The notes under the pieces: generated by a model
Database searches by the model: none
The model's input: the letters and a program-made list of their open reading frames with translations, nothing else
Told to the model about the DNA's origin: nothing
Translations under genes and position numbers: made by a program
NCBI RefSeq assembly: GCF_030512175.1
Contig: NZ_JAULBL010000002.1
Span: 1,672,149 to 1,736,148 of the forward strand
Reading direction: 5' to 3'
Length of the DNA stretch: 64,000 bases
Origin: Paeniglutamicibacter sulfureus
GTDB lineage: Bacteria; Actinomycetota; Actinomycetes; Actinomycetales; Micrococcaceae
Shown: in pieces, positions 1-10,700 of the stretch
Layout: every line of letters begins with the position of its first letter
Numbering within the stretch: the first letter of the stretch is position 1

Positions 1-311
<311 letters not shown>

Positions 312-320
312 GGCGTAATT

Positions 321-428
321 CTTCTCCCGCGCAGCGCGGGGGAGAAGAACACGTAACGAGGCCGGCCCGTGCCGCGCTTCCCGTTCCTTGAAAGAGGATG
401 GGGGAGCGCGGTGCGGGCCGGCCTTTTT
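321..428 (+). terminator. Tandem hairpins and intrinsic terminator after rpoC
   Basis: Two hairpins follow the rpoC stop. The first (321-347) pairs CTTCTCCCGCG with CGCGGGGGAGAAG and has no T-run. The second (359-428) pairs GGCCGGCCCGTGCCGCGC with its near-perfect complement and is followed by GCCTTTTTGT, a classic Rho-independent terminator ending the rpoBC transcript. Confidence 0.85.
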
Positions 429-791
429 GTGCTTGGAAGACCGGCTTGCGGCAACTGGCGGAGGTGTGCGCCCTGGGCGGTCACGGAACAGGGCCGGTGC
501 AGGATGTTGGCCAGCGTTGAGGCATAGGAGCTTCGGAAGGCGCAATCTCCACTAGATGCAACTGCATCTGAATTGAGCGCCGTTCGCAGATCCAAATTGG
601 GCAGCGCGTGGTCGCGGCAGGCTGTTCTGCCGGGGAGAAAGTGCCGAAGCGTGCGGCACCGGGCGCTGTCATTGGCAACGTCAGTCAGGGGATAAGTATC
701 CTAGGACGGGGATGCGGACAGTTGGCCGCAGACCGGTGGTCCGCGCGGGCGACTGGACCACCAAGACTATGCCGCTGATGGAGCGGTCGCC
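429..791. other. Intergenic region between rpoC terminator and HNH gene
   Basis: No convincing gene. It holds a short palindrome at 554-569 (AGATGCA/TGCATCT) and an 8-bp perfect stem (GGTGGTCC/GGACCACC, 735-762) just beyond the 3' end of the minus-strand HNH gene. The latter could help end its transcription but lacks a T-run. Confidence 0.5.
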
Positions 792-2564
792 CTATGCGAG
801 GCTTTCGGCCTCGGGGTGAAAGACCCAGTTTCGTCGGAGTCGTTGTTCTGGATCGCGCGCGACCGATTGGAGCACATAGGGGATCGCGTCGACCACCTCG
901 ATCCGGAAGTGGCCGGCATGGAACGAAGCGTGACACACGGGACATAGCAGTCCGCCGTTGGACAGGTTGGTCTCACCGCCCAAATACCAGGGCTTGATGT
1001 GGTTCGCTTCGCAGCGGTGGGCGGCCATGGTGCAGCCGGGATTGATGCACCCCTTGTCCCGCAGAAGCATGGCCCTGCGTTGCGCCCTGCTGAAGAAGCG
1101 TTGCTTCCGTCCCAGATCGAGCGGCTCCGATTTACTGCCCAAAACCGCCGGAATGATGTTCGCTGTGCAGGCCAACCGGCGGACATATCCAGCGGAAACC
1201 AAGTTGTTGCGGGCCGTGATGCCCGGATCGTTGAGCTTTCCGACGAGTGAATCCCACGATATCGTGACGATCAAGTCGACATTGGGCTTCAGCGGCATCG
1301 CCGGTGCGTCTTTCCCGTCCCCGTCGGCACCGTATCTCATGGAGTCGAACAGGAACTGTAGCAATGCCCTGGCCTTGGCCCGTTGCCTCGCCTCCGCGGT
1401 GCTTTCGCCCGGCAACGCCACGAGCTCCGGGGCAGGCTCCGGCATGGAAAATTCCCGGCCCACGTCGGTGAACCCTGCTCGCGGGCGCTGGTCCTCCGGA
1501 ACGTCGGGATCGATGGCCCATGCGGGGATGGTGGGTGCTGCGGGGGCGGGTCCGTCGTCGGGAAAACCTGGAAGCGGCGGCTGGCCGCCGTCGTTTGTCT
1601 CGGTGTCCGGTGTTGACGGGGCATTCTTGGCTTTTCCGAAGCCGGAACGGGGATTGGCCAGTTGATCGGCGAGTTTTGAAAGCCTCTCGTGGCCAGCCAG
1701 GTCAGTGCACATTTCCCAGATGTAGCCGCGGGCCTGCCGGCTCTTGAAGGAGAGCCCCAAGTGGGGCTGCATCCGGGACTCGCCGCGTTCCAGGGCCTGG
1801 GCATCGAGCCGGGCGGAGATGCTCTTGAGCAGGTTGCCGGTACCGATCGCATTCCGGGTGAGCAACGACTCGGCCACCTGGCCCTCGATGAGCTCGGCGG
1901 CTTCCTCGGGACACGTTTGCGCGTCGATGCCCGGTTGCAACGCCAGCAGACGCTGGGCGGCCTGCGCCACCTGGGCGGGATCGGCGCTGCCGTTGTTGAA
2001 CACCGTCGACAGCCGGGGGAACCGGGGTGCCACGGGGACCCCGTTGAATCCGGCGCGGGGCAGCAGCAGGTCGCGGGTGGCCAAACGCTGCTTGGACTGG
2101 GAGAAGGAGAGGTGCAGCTGGTCCTTGACCATCTCGGTTGCGTCGCGGAAGAGCATCTTGGTTCCCTGGCCATTGCATTGATCGGCCGGAAGCGAAGCGG
2201 TCCCCTCGATGAACCCGGTGAGATTGGCGTGGATGCGGTGCAACTCGGCCAGGGGCGCTTCCTTCAAGGTGTGTGCATCGGAATCCTCGATCTTGCCGGC
2301 AGCGACGATCTGGGCCCGGCCGATGAGACGGGCAACGTCCTCGGTCAACAGCGCCAACAAGGTGGCGCGCACCGGGGACGTGGTGACGGAACCGGCGATG
2401 GTGTCCAGCAGCGTGCGCAATATGGGAGTCAGCACGGCAAGCAGGCGCAACTGGTCGTCCACGGGTGCCTCGGATACCGGAGTATCCGTGCCTTCCGCGG
2501 ACGGTGCCAGGAGTTGCTGGAGTCCAGCCAACCCGGCTCCTGCCAGTGATGCCATTTGAGTCAT
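792..2564 (-). CDS. DUF222 domain-containing HNH endonuclease family protein
   Basis: A 590-residue protein of the actinobacterial DUF222 + HNH family (13E12-repeat type). The N-terminal two thirds is the helical, Ala/Leu-rich DUF222 region. The HNH motif sits near residues 500-548: a Cys pair in GCINPGC, then EANHIKPW, then LLCPVCHASFH, giving the treble-clef Cys ligands and the catalytic His. The frame is open a further 85 codons upstream, but ATG at 2564 (MTQMASLAG) is chosen because GGTGGA precedes it and the upstream residues are Arg/Pro-rich and low-complexity. These genes are multicopy in Arthrobacter and their biological role is unsettled. Nuclease function is inferred from the family. 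Confidence 0.85.
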   Translation of the reverse strand: MTQMASLAGAGLAGLQQLLAPSAEGTDTPVSEAPVDDQLRLLAVLTPILRTLLDTIAGSVTTSPVRATLLALLTEDVARLIGRAQIVAAGKIEDSDAHTLKEAPLAELHRIHANLTGFIEGTASLPADQCNGQGTKMLFRDATEMVKDQLHLSFSQSKQRLATRDLLLPRAGFNGVPVAPRFPRLSTVFNNGSADPAQVAQAAQRLLALQPGIDAQTCPEEAAELIEGQVAESLLTRNAIGTGNLLKSISARLDAQALERGESRMQPHLGLSFKSRQARGYIWEMCTDLAGHERLSKLADQLANPRSGFGKAKNAPSTPDTETNDGGQPPLPGFPDDGPAPAAPTIPAWAIDPDVPEDQRPRAGFTDVGREFSMPEPAPELVALPGESTAEARQRAKARALLQFLFDSMRYGADGDGKDAPAMPLKPNVDLIVTISWDSLVGKLNDPGITARNNLVSAGYVRRLACTANIIPAVLGSKSEPLDLGRKQRFFSRAQRRAMLLRDKGCINPGCTMAAHRCEANHIKPWYLGGETNLSNGGLLCPVCHASFHAGHFRIEVVDAIPYVLQSVARDPEQRLRRNWVFHPEAESLA

Positions 2565-3090
2565 GGATCCACCATGAGTCCATTCCTGCTCCGGAGGGCG
2601 GGACGGTTGCGGGGATGTGGAGAACTCCGCCCCAGCTTGTCGACGCCGAGGCATTGATCGGGTGAATGGTCGGGAATGGCACTGCCCCGGCGGCGCCTTG
2701 GACACAATGGAGCGAGCGAAGACTCGGACAACTTTGCGGGAACGGGAAGCGAGGCCGCGGCGGAGGGCGGGTAACAGCCATGGGCGCAACGGTTCTCGGG
2801 AATTCGCCGGGTCCCGCACGGGATTAAGTGATCTGCACCCCCCATCGGCCCATGGGAGAGGCCCCGTGTCATGAAGCGCATGATCTGCGTGCTAAGCTAG
2901 GGGTAATTGTTTTTCATGTGTGGCAAATGGACACGGTCCGGGTTGCGGGTAGGTTGCGCAACAGATGCCACACTTTCGCACGCCTAGGGTCAAATCCGAA
3001 GTCGCTGTGATGAAACGACTATAAACGCAGCGTCTCCAAGCAGTTTGATTGTGGGCGGCGCCGCAGAACAAGAAACCGGAGGACACGAAA
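2565..3090. promoter_or_regulatory. Divergent intergenic region upstream of HNH gene and str operon
   Basis: About 525 bp without a supported gene. It must contain promoters for the minus-strand HNH gene and for rpsL. Possible -10 elements facing rpsL are TAAGCT (2893-2898) and TATAAA (3020-3025), but neither has a convincing -35 at the right distance, so the start site is not resolved by eye. The rpsL ribosome-binding site CCGGAGG is at 3076-3082. Confidence 0.4.
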
Positions 3091-3465
3091 GTGCCTACTA
3101 TTCAGCAGCTGGTCCGCAAGGGCCGCTCGCCGAAGGTCAAAAAGACCAAGGCCCCAGCCCTCAAGGGCAACCCGATGCGTCGTGGCGTTTGCACCCGTGT
3201 GTACACCACGACCCCGAAGAAGCCGAACTCCGCACTTCGTAAGGTCGCACGTGTGCGCCTTGCCGGTGGCGTTGAAGTGACCGCTTACATTCCTGGTGTT
3301 GGTCACAACCTTCAGGAACACTCCATCGTGCTCGTTCGCGGTGGTCGTGTGAAGGACCTTCCGGGTGTGCGCTACAAGATCGTACGTGGTGCCCTCGATA
3401 CCCAGGGTGTGAAGAACCGTAAGCAAGCTCGTTCTCGCTACGGTGCCAAGAAGGAAGGTAAGTAA
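3091..3465 (+). CDS. rpsL: 30S ribosomal protein S12
   Basis: A 124-residue S12, the decoding-centre protein of the small subunit. GTG at 3091 is chosen over an upstream in-frame ATG (3049) because the family starts [11 protein letters not shown] and CCGGAGG lies 8 bases before it. The loop [10 protein letters not shown] carries Lys43, and GGRVKDLPG carries Lys88 and Asp89. These are the wild-type residues at streptomycin-resistance positions, so a sensitive S12 allele is expected. First gene of the str operon. Its stop codon overlaps the start of rpsG (TAATG), so the two are translationally coupled. Confidence 0.98.
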   Translation: MPTIQQLVRKGRSPKVKKTKAPALKGNPMRRGVCTRVYTTTPKKPNSALRKVARVRLAGGVEVTAYIPGVGHNLQEHSIVLVRGGRVKDLPGVRYKIVRGALDTQGVKNRKQARSRYGAKKEGK

Positions 3466-3935
3466 TGCCTCGTAAGGGCCCGGCGCCAGCGCGCCCCCTC
3501 GTCTCGGATCCGGTTTACGGTTCCCCCCTTGTTACCCAGCTGATCAATAAGGTTTTGGTCGACGGTAAGAAGTCCACCGCAGAGCGTATCGTTTACGGTG
3601 CACTCGAAGGTGCCTTGGCCAAGAACGGTTCCGACCCGGTTGTGACCCTCAAGAAGGCCATGGATAACATCCGCCCGGCCCTCGAGGTTCGTTCCCGCCG
3701 TGTCGGTGGCGCGACCTACCAGGTTCCTGTTGAGGTCAAGCCCGGACGCTCCACCGCGTTGGCTCTCCGCTGGCTCGTTGGCTACTCCAAGGCTCGCCGC
3801 GAGAAGACGATGATCGAACGTCTCATGAACGAGATCCTCGACGCATCGAATGGTCTTGGTGCCGCTGTCAAGCGTCGCGAAGACACTCACAAGATGGCAG
3901 AGTCCAACAAGGCATTCGCCCACTACCGCTGGTAA
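3465..3935 (+). CDS. rpsG: 30S ribosomal protein S7
   Basis: 156 residues, the standard length for S7, which nucleates assembly of the 3' major (head) domain of 16S rRNA and contacts mRNA in the E site. It starts [10 protein letters not shown] and carries the characteristic [15 protein letters not shown] and [10 protein letters not shown] stretches, ending in AFAHYRW. The ATG shares its A with the rpsL stop codon. An 81-base gap separates it from fusA. In other bacteria S7 represses its own operon by binding the rpsL-rpsG junction; here the junction is a 1-base overlap, so that particular mechanism is not evident. Confidence 0.98.
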   Translation: MPRKGPAPARPLVSDPVYGSPLVTQLINKVLVDGKKSTAERIVYGALEGALAKNGSDPVVTLKKAMDNIRPALEVRSRRVGGATYQVPVEVKPGRSTALALRWLVGYSKARREKTMIERLMNEILDASNGLGAAVKRREDTHKMAESNKAFAHYRW

Positions 3936-4016
3936 AAAGCGTTTAGTCCGGTTGGCGGGATTGATCGATGATCAGTTCCGCCAACATTTCGGACTTAACC
4001 TACAAAGGGAGACATC

Positions 4017-6131
4017 GTGGCACAGGACGTGCTTACCGACCTTAACAAGGTCCGCAATATCGGTATCATGGCTCACATTGATGCCGGTAAGACCACTACT
4101 ACGGAACGCATCCTGTTCTACACGGGTGTGAACCACAAGCTCGGCGAAACGCACGATGGTGCCTCGACGACTGACTGGATGGAGCAGGAAAAGGAGCGCG
4201 GCATTACTATCACGTCTGCCGCCGTGACCTGCTTCTGGAACAAGAACCAGATCAACATCATTGACACCCCGGGTCACGTTGACTTCACCGTTGAGGTTGA
4301 GCGCTCCCTGCGCGTCCTCGATGGCGCCGTTGCCGTGTTCGATGGCAAGGAAGGCGTGGAGCCGCAGTCCGAGACTGTTTGGCGCCAGGCTGACAAGTAC
4401 AACGTTCCGCGTATCTGCTTCGTCAACAAGATGGACAAGCTGGGTGCTGACTTCTACTTCACCGTAGACACCATCATCAAGCGTCTTGGTGCCAAGCCGC
4501 TGGTCATGCAGCTGCCGATCGGCTCCGAGTCGGAGTTCACCGGTGTTGTCGACCTGATGACCATGAAGGCATTCGTCTGGGAGGGCGACTCCAAGGGTGA
4601 CGTCACCATGGGTGCCGCCTACGAAGTCAAGGAAATCCCGGCCGACCTTCAGGAAAAGGCCGAGGAATACCGCGCACAGCTGGTTGAGAGTGTCGCTGAG
4701 GCTTCCGACGAGCTCATGGAGAAGTTCCTCGAGGGCGAAGAGATCAGCATTGATGAACTCAAGGCCGGCATCCGCAAGATGGTTGTCAACTCGGAGATCT
4801 ACCCGGTCTTCTGTGGTTCTGCCTTCAAGAACCGTGGCGTTCAGCCGATGCTCGATGCCGTTATCGACTTCCTGCCGAATCCCATGGATGTTGGCGCGAC
4901 GATCGGTCACGATCCGAAGAACGAGGAAATCGAGCTCAAGCGCGAGCCGAACGAAACCGATCCTTTCTCGGCCCTCGCGTTCAAGATTGCAACCCACCCG
5001 TTCTTCGGCCAGTTGAACTTCATCCGCGTGTACTCCGGCAAGGCAACTCCGGGTACCCAGCTGCTGAACTCGACCAAGCAGAAGAAAGAACGTATTGGCA
5101 AGCTCTTCCAGATGCACGCCAATAAGGAAATGCCGGTAGACGAGGTCCACGCGGGCCACATCTACGCAGTGATTGGCCTCAAGGACACCACCACCGGTGA
5201 TACCTTGTGCGATCCGGCACACCCGATCGTTCTTGAGTCGATGTCCTTCCCCGATCCCGTGATCTTCGTTGCCATTGAGCCGAAGACCAAGGGTGACCAG
5301 GAGAAGCTCTCGACTGCTATCCAGAAGCTTTCGGCCGAGGACCCGACGTTCACCGTCTCCCTCAACGAAGACACCGGCCAGACCGAAATCGGCGGCATGG
5401 GCGAGCTCCACCTGGATATCCTGGTGGACCGCATGCGCCGCGAATTCCGCGTTGAAGCCAACGTCGGCAAGCCGCAGGTTGCTTACCGCGAAACCATCAA
5501 GAAGGCTGTGGAGAAGGTTGACTTCACCCACAAGAAGCAGACCGGTGGTTCCGGCCAGTTCGCAAAGGTCCAGGTCTCGTTCGAGCCCCTGGAAGTTGTT
5601 GAAGGCGTCATTTACGAGTTCAAGAACGGCGTAACCGGCGGTCGTATTCCTCGCGAATACATCCCTTCGGTCGACGCAGGTATCCAGGACGCCATGCAGT
5701 TCGGCATCCTGGCCGGCTACCCGATGGTGGGCGTCAAGGCTACCCTCCTCGACGGTGCCTACCACGACGTTGACTCCTCGGAAATGGCATTCAAGATCGC
5801 CGGCTCCCAGGTGTTCAAGGAAGGCGCACGCCGCGCCCAGCCGATCATCCTCGAGCCGGTCATGGATGTCGAAGTCCGTACTCCCGAGGAGTACATGGGC
5901 GACGTCATCGGTGACTTGAACTCCCGCCGTGGTTCCATCGCTTCGATGGAAGACGCAGCAGGCGTAAAGGTCATCCGCGCGACGGTTCCGCTGTCTGAAA
6001 TGTTCGGTTACATCGGTGACCTGCGTTCCAAGACCCAGGGCCGTGCCGTGTACTCGATGACCTTCTCCAGCTACTCCGAGGTCCCGAAGGCTGTTGCCGA
6101 CGAGATCATCCAGAAGAACCGCGGCGAGTAA
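4017..6131 (+). CDS. fusA: Translation elongation factor G
   Basis: 704 residues, full-length EF-G, the GTPase that drives ribosomal translocation and, with RRF, recycling. The G domain shows G1 AHIDAGKT (about 20-27), the switch region [10 protein letters not shown]3 DTPGHVDF and G4 NKMDK. Domain IV carries the [10 protein letters not shown] loop, and the C-terminus contains the [15 protein letters not shown] segment. GTG start at 4017 with AAAGGGAGA just upstream. A long minus-strand open frame over the whole gene is only a codon-usage shadow. Third gene of the str operon. Confidence 0.98.
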   Translation: MAQDVLTDLNKVRNIGIMAHIDAGKTTTTERILFYTGVNHKLGETHDGASTTDWMEQEKERGITITSAAVTCFWNKNQINIIDTPGHVDFTVEVERSLRVLDGAVAVFDGKEGVEPQSETVWRQADKYNVPRICFVNKMDKLGADFYFTVDTIIKRLGAKPLVMQLPIGSESEFTGVVDLMTMKAFVWEGDSKGDVTMGAAYEVKEIPADLQEKAEEYRAQLVESVAEASDELMEKFLEGEEISIDELKAGIRKMVVNSEIYPVFCGSAFKNRGVQPMLDAVIDFLPNPMDVGATIGHDPKNEEIELKREPNETDPFSALAFKIATHPFFGQLNFIRVYSGKATPGTQLLNSTKQKKERIGKLFQMHANKEMPVDEVHAGHIYAVIGLKDTTTGDTLCDPAHPIVLESMSFPDPVIFVAIEPKTKGDQEKLSTAIQKLSAEDPTFTVSLNEDTGQTEIGGMGELHLDILVDRMRREFRVEANVGKPQVAYRETIKKAVEKVDFTHKKQTGGSGQFAKVQVSFEPLEVVEGVIYEFKNGVTGGRIPREYIPSVDAGIQDAMQFGILAGYPMVGVKATLLDGAYHDVDSSEMAFKIAGSQVFKEGARRAQPIILEPVMDVEVRTPEEYMGDVIGDLNSRRGSIASMEDAAGVKVIRATVPLSEMFGYIGDLRSKTQGRAVYSMTFSSYSEVPKAVADEIIQKNRGE

Positions 6132-6187
6132 TCGTCTAGGACCAACATTGGCCGTGAACCCGAGTCTCGGGTGAGTGGCCGCACGAT

Positions 6188-6219
6188 GGGGCCGGATCAG
6201 AGAAATCCAATCCGGCCCC
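6188..6219 (+). terminator. Hairpin between fusA and tuf
   Basis: GGGGCCGGAT (6188-6197) pairs perfectly with ATCCGGCCCC (6210-6219) across a 12-base loop. No T-run follows, so it may act as a processing or attenuation site rather than a full terminator. It precedes a possible tuf promoter. Confidence 0.5.
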
Positions 6220-6267
6220 GTCAGGCCAACTAACGGATCCACAGTCGGATCCCGCAGCTAACCACAA

Positions 6268-6298
6268 TTTAAACATTTCACTAAGCCCCCAGTAGACT
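6268..6298 (+). promoter_or_regulatory. Candidate tuf promoter
   Basis: TAGACT at 6293-6298 is a plausible -10, with the weak -35-like TTAAAC (6269-6274) 18 bases upstream. The surrounding GTAGACTTG resembles the element proposed upstream of infA. This would give tuf a separate start inside the str cluster and a leader of about 60 bases. Confidence 0.4.
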
Positions 6299-6365
6299 TG
6301 CATAAGTTCGCCCGCGATCCGAGTGGGCGAGGTACGTCTTCTGTAAACGTTTCTAGGAGGAACCT

Positions 6366-7556
6366 GTGGCAAAGGCAAAGTTCGAGCGGACCAAGCCGCA
6401 CGTCAACATCGGCACCATTGGTCACGTTGACCACGGTAAGACCACGTTGACGGCCGCCATTTCGAAGGTGCTTGCTGACAAGTACCCGGATTTGAACGAG
6501 CAGCGCGACTTCTCGCAGATTGACTCTGCACCGGAAGAGCGCCAGCGCGGCATCACCATCAACATCTCTCACGTCGAGTACCAGACCGAGAAGCGCCACT
6601 ACGCGCACGTTGATGCCCCGGGTCACGCTGACTACATCAAGAACATGATCACCGGCGCTGCTCAGATGGACGGTGCAATCCTCGTGGTTGCCGCCACTGA
6701 CGGCCCGATGGCTCAGACCCGCGAGCACGTTCTGCTTGCCCGCCAGGTTGGCGTTCCCTACCTGCTGGTCGCACTGAACAAGTCCGACATGGTTGATGAC
6801 GAAGAGCTCCTTGACCTCGTGGAAATGGAAGTTCGCGAACTTCTCTCCTCGCAGGGCTTCGACGGCGACGAGGCACCTGTTGTGCGCGTTTCCGGTCTGA
6901 AGGCACTCGAAGGCGACCCGGTTTGGGTCAAGGCCGTTGAGGACCTCATGGAAGCTGTCGACAACCACGTGCCGGACCCGGTTCGTGACCGCGACAAGCC
7001 GTTCCTGATGCCGGTTGAAGACGTCTTCACCATCACCGGTCGTGGCACCGTTGTTACGGGCCGCGCCGAGCGTGGAACCCTCGCCATCAACTCCGAGGTC
7101 GAGATCGTCGGCATCCGTCCGGTCCAGAAGACCACGGTTACCGGTATCGAGATGTTCCACAAGCAGCTCGACGAGGCATGGGCCGGCGAGAACTGTGGTC
7201 TGCTGCTTCGCGGTATCAAGCGCGAAGACGTAGAGCGTGGCCAGGTCATCGTGAAGCCGGGTTCCATCACCCCGCACACCGAGTTCGAGGCCAACGTCTA
7301 CATCCTGTCCAAGGATGAGGGTGGGCGTCACAACCCGTTCTACTCGAACTACCGCCCGCAGTTCTACTTCCGCACCACGGACGTCACCGGCGTTATCACC
7401 CTGCCGGAAGGCACGGAAATGGTTATGCCCGGCGACAACACCGAAATGTCTGTCGTGCTGATCCAGCCGATCGCCATGGAAGAGGGCCTCGGCTTCGCAA
7501 TTCGCGAAGGCGGCCGCACCGTTGGTTCGGGACGCGTTACCAAGATCACCGCGTAA
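6366..7556 (+). CDS. tuf: Translation elongation factor Tu
   Basis: 396 residues, full-length EF-Tu, which delivers aminoacyl-tRNA to the ribosomal A site as a GTP complex. G1 GHVDHGKT is at residues 19-26, the switch I stretch EERQRGITI follows, G3 is DAPGHADY and G4 is NKSD (many bacteria have NKCD or NKVD). The C-terminal barrel domains contain [14 protein letters not shown] and end [13 protein letters not shown] start at 6366, directly preceded by TAGGAGG (6353-6359). Last gene of the str operon, followed by a strong terminator. Confidence 0.98.
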   Translation: MAKAKFERTKPHVNIGTIGHVDHGKTTLTAAISKVLADKYPDLNEQRDFSQIDSAPEERQRGITINISHVEYQTEKRHYAHVDAPGHADYIKNMITGAAQMDGAILVVAATDGPMAQTREHVLLARQVGVPYLLVALNKSDMVDDEELLDLVEMEVRELLSSQGFDGDEAPVVRVSGLKALEGDPVWVKAVEDLMEAVDNHVPDPVRDRDKPFLMPVEDVFTITGRGTVVTGRAERGTLAINSEVEIVGIRPVQKTTVTGIEMFHKQLDEAWAGENCGLLLRGIKREDVERGQVIVKPGSITPHTEFEANVYILSKDEGGRHNPFYSNYRPQFYFRTTDVTGVITLPEGTEMVMPGDNTEMSVVLIQPIAMEEGLGFAIREGGRTVGSGRVTKITA

Positions 7557-7592
7557 GTTTACTTCGCAGATCTTGACCTAACGGTCTAGGGA

Positions 7593-7635
7593 AGACCCCC
7601 GCAACACTGTTTCGACAGTGCGGCGGGGGTCTTTT
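7593..7635 (+). terminator. Intrinsic terminator after tuf
   Basis: GACCCCCGC plus CACTG pairs with CAGTG plus GCGGGGGTC around a TTTCGA loop, followed by TTTTC. Ends the str operon. Confidence 0.9.
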
Positions 7636-7770
7636 CATGTGCCCGGTCACTACCCCGACAATTGCCTGACATATTTATCAAACGAATGGTCTGAATGCGA
7701 TACGCTGGAGCCCGCAAGTGTCGCCGAATTTCAGGCGGCGCAACCACGTAGGTGAAAGCGGGAAACCCAG

Positions 7771-10700
7771 ATGGAAACGTTCGTCCTGGTTGTGTTGGCC
7801 GTGCTGGTGTTCCTTGCAGGGTTTTTCCTCGGCAAGAGGCTGCCGACCAGGGACGCGATCGCCCGCAACCTGACAGCCGACGCGTCGACCGAGCGCAAGA
7901 GGCTGGCGGAGGCTTGGCAGCTCGGTTTCGAGGCAGCGACGCTGGCGGCCGAACCCGTGGTCCCCTCCTCCGTGCCGCATCGCGAGGCCGGTTCCCCGGT
8001 GGGGCCCGAGGCCGAGGCCGTGCCGGATCCCGCAGGTGCGCAGCCGCTCGCGCCGGGTGCCGCGTCGGGGCCGGACCCCGTGAACGCCACGGCACCGATG
8101 CGCACCGCCGCACCTGATTGCGTCCCCCCGGTGCCGGTGGACCCGCGGGTGAGGGCGCTGCGCAACATCAACATCACCCTCTATGTCGCGGCGCTGCTGA
8201 TGGTGGCCTCGGCCTCGCTGTTCATTGCGCTGGCCCTGCCGGCGCCGGCCAAGGTCGTGGGCCTGGGCATCGTCGCCCTCGGCTTCTACGTCACGGGCCT
8301 GGTGATGCACGCGCAAAGCGAACGCCTTCGCCCGGCGGCCGCCGCCTTCACCGCGACCGGACTGGCCCTGGTCCCGATGACGGGCCTCGCCCACTACCTG
8401 CTGCTGTCCCAAACCCCCGGTGCCAGCTGGTTCGTGACCTCGGTGGTGGGGACCGCGGCGTTCGTGTACGCCGCGGCCCGGCTGCAGTCCAAGGTCATCG
8501 CCGGACTATCCACGACGTTCCTGGTTTCCATCGCCTACTCCGGCGGTGCCGTGCTCAACCGCGGGCTGGTCTACTACTTCCTGTTCAGCATGCTGCTGGC
8601 CACCGCCATCACGCTGGTTGGCTTCCTGCGGCCGCGCTGGATCACCAACATCTACGTGCAGTCGTTCACTGTTGCCCACCGCTACCTGGTGCCGGCGACT
8701 TTGCTGGCGGCGGTGCTGTCGGCCGCCGTGCTCGAGGCCGCGGACTACGCATGGCTTTTCGCGGCGGCCGCCGTGTACTACTCGGTGGCGCTTGTGGCAG
8801 CTCCGGCCGCCGAGCGCTTCCGGCACCTGGCCGCTGCCCGCGCGGCGGGAATGCTGGGCCTGGGCGCGTTCCTGCAGGTGGCCGAGATGTCGTGGACAAA
8901 CATCTTCCGGGTCATGGCCGCGGTGCTGCTGGTGCAGTTCGTGCTGCTGGCGCACCGTGCCCGGATCTACTCGCGCATGCTGCGGGTGCACCCCCGCCAC
9001 GTCACCGTCGAAACCTGGGTGCTGGTTGCCGCCGCGGCCATGTGCACGGTGTTGGGGGCCGAGGCATTGCTGCGCGAAACCGCCGGCCCCGGCGTCGGGC
9101 CGGGTCTGGATCTGAACTGGGCGCTGGCCCTGCTGGTGCTCGCCGGCCTGGTGGCCGGGGCGAAACCGGGCGGGCACTACCGCTGGATTCCCCTGGGTGC
9201 GGCGGTCTTCTCGTTCGCCGAACCAACGGGCGGGAACCTGGGACGCCAGGGCATCGTGATCGCCGTCGCCGTGCTGGGCACCTGGATGCTGGCACGCCGC
9301 GCGACCGGCAGCCAACGGCTCCTGTTGCGGTGGGCGGCCAGGGCGGCGTCCATCGTGGCCGCCGCTGCGCTCTTGGGCTTTGCCGCTGCGGGATGGGTGC
9401 TGGGGTCGGGAAGCGCCGGCAATGCAGGTTCCGGATCCGGCGACCCGGTGGCCCTGGCCGGGGCCATTGAGGTGGCGAGCATGGTCGGTGTCATCTTGGC
9501 GGTGCTGGTCCAGGCAGGCTGGGCCGTCGCCGACCTGCACAAGGGAACACCAGTCGTCGCGGTCGCCCGGGCCGAGGGAACCGCGCGGATCCATGCGCTG
9601 GGGGAGTCGCTGGTGTTCGCCGGGTCCGTGGCCTGCGCTTCGGCCACCCTCTGGTTGCTGGAGGTGAACACGGGTGTCGGTGGCCCGGCCGACCTGGACG
9701 CCGCCGTTGTCGGTTGGAGCACCCGGTTCTGGCTGGGCAGCCCATGGGTGCTGATCCTGATGTGGCTGCTGCTCGCCGTGGGCCTCGTGGGCGCCACCCT
9801 GGTTCTGGGCCACCGCCGCGCAGCATCGCCGGCCCCGGAAACCATCGCCGGCGGGGAGCCGGCAGCAGGGTCGGCCGGTTCACCCGCCGCCGGGGTTCCT
9901 GCCGCACTGATGCACCTGGGCGGACTGATCGCCCTGGGCACCGGCCTGGGGATCGGCTCGGACCTGAACCCGTCGTGGTTGGTGGAGTTGGTGGCCGTTT
10001 TCGGACTCTCGTACGTGGGGCTCCGCATCGTCGCCGGTGCCTCGGTGCGAACCCGCGTGGGCTACTCCGTCCTGGCACAGGTGCTCTTCTCCGGCGCGGC
10101 ATGGCATGTGGCGGAGCGCTTCGCCATGGACGGGCACGGGCAGTACGCGCTGCTCGCGTTCACGATTGCCCTGGGGCAATCGGTGCGCGCACTTCTGTCC
10201 CGCAGCTCCCAGGCCGTGAAGCCGGGGGATCCGCGCTCGCTGTTGGGCGTGGCGGCACTCGTGCTGCTGCTGGCGATCCCCGCGATCTACCTGGCCGGAG
10301 CCACCCGCGGGCTCGACCAGGCCAGCCTGCTGGTCCAATGCCTGTGCCTGGCGGTCTTCGCCGGTGTGCTGGTGAAGACCCAGGCGGGCAAGGTTCCGGG
10401 GTTTCGCTATGCGTTCCTCCCGGCAGCGCTCGGATTCCTCGGCCTGGTCCTGACACCTGCGCTGGGAGCTGACCTGCGAAACGGCGGTTGGTTGCCGAGC
10501 GCGTTGTGGGGCGAAAACACCGCCAGCACCGTGCTGGTCCTCCTGGTTGTCGGCATCCTGGCGGGCGAGCTGCGCGCACTGGGAGGATCCGAATACCGCT
10601 GGGTGAGGGCAGGGGTGGCGCTGATGTACTGGGTGGCATTGGCCGGCCTGCAGGATCGCACCGAACCGGGGTGGCAGGTCGTCGCGGGCCTTCTCGGGGC

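Noticed and set aside
3972-6242. 756-residue minus-strand frame across fusA
   Set aside because: It mirrors fusA codons, has no family motif, and EF-G on the plus strand is unambiguous. High-GC codon bias opens antisense frames.
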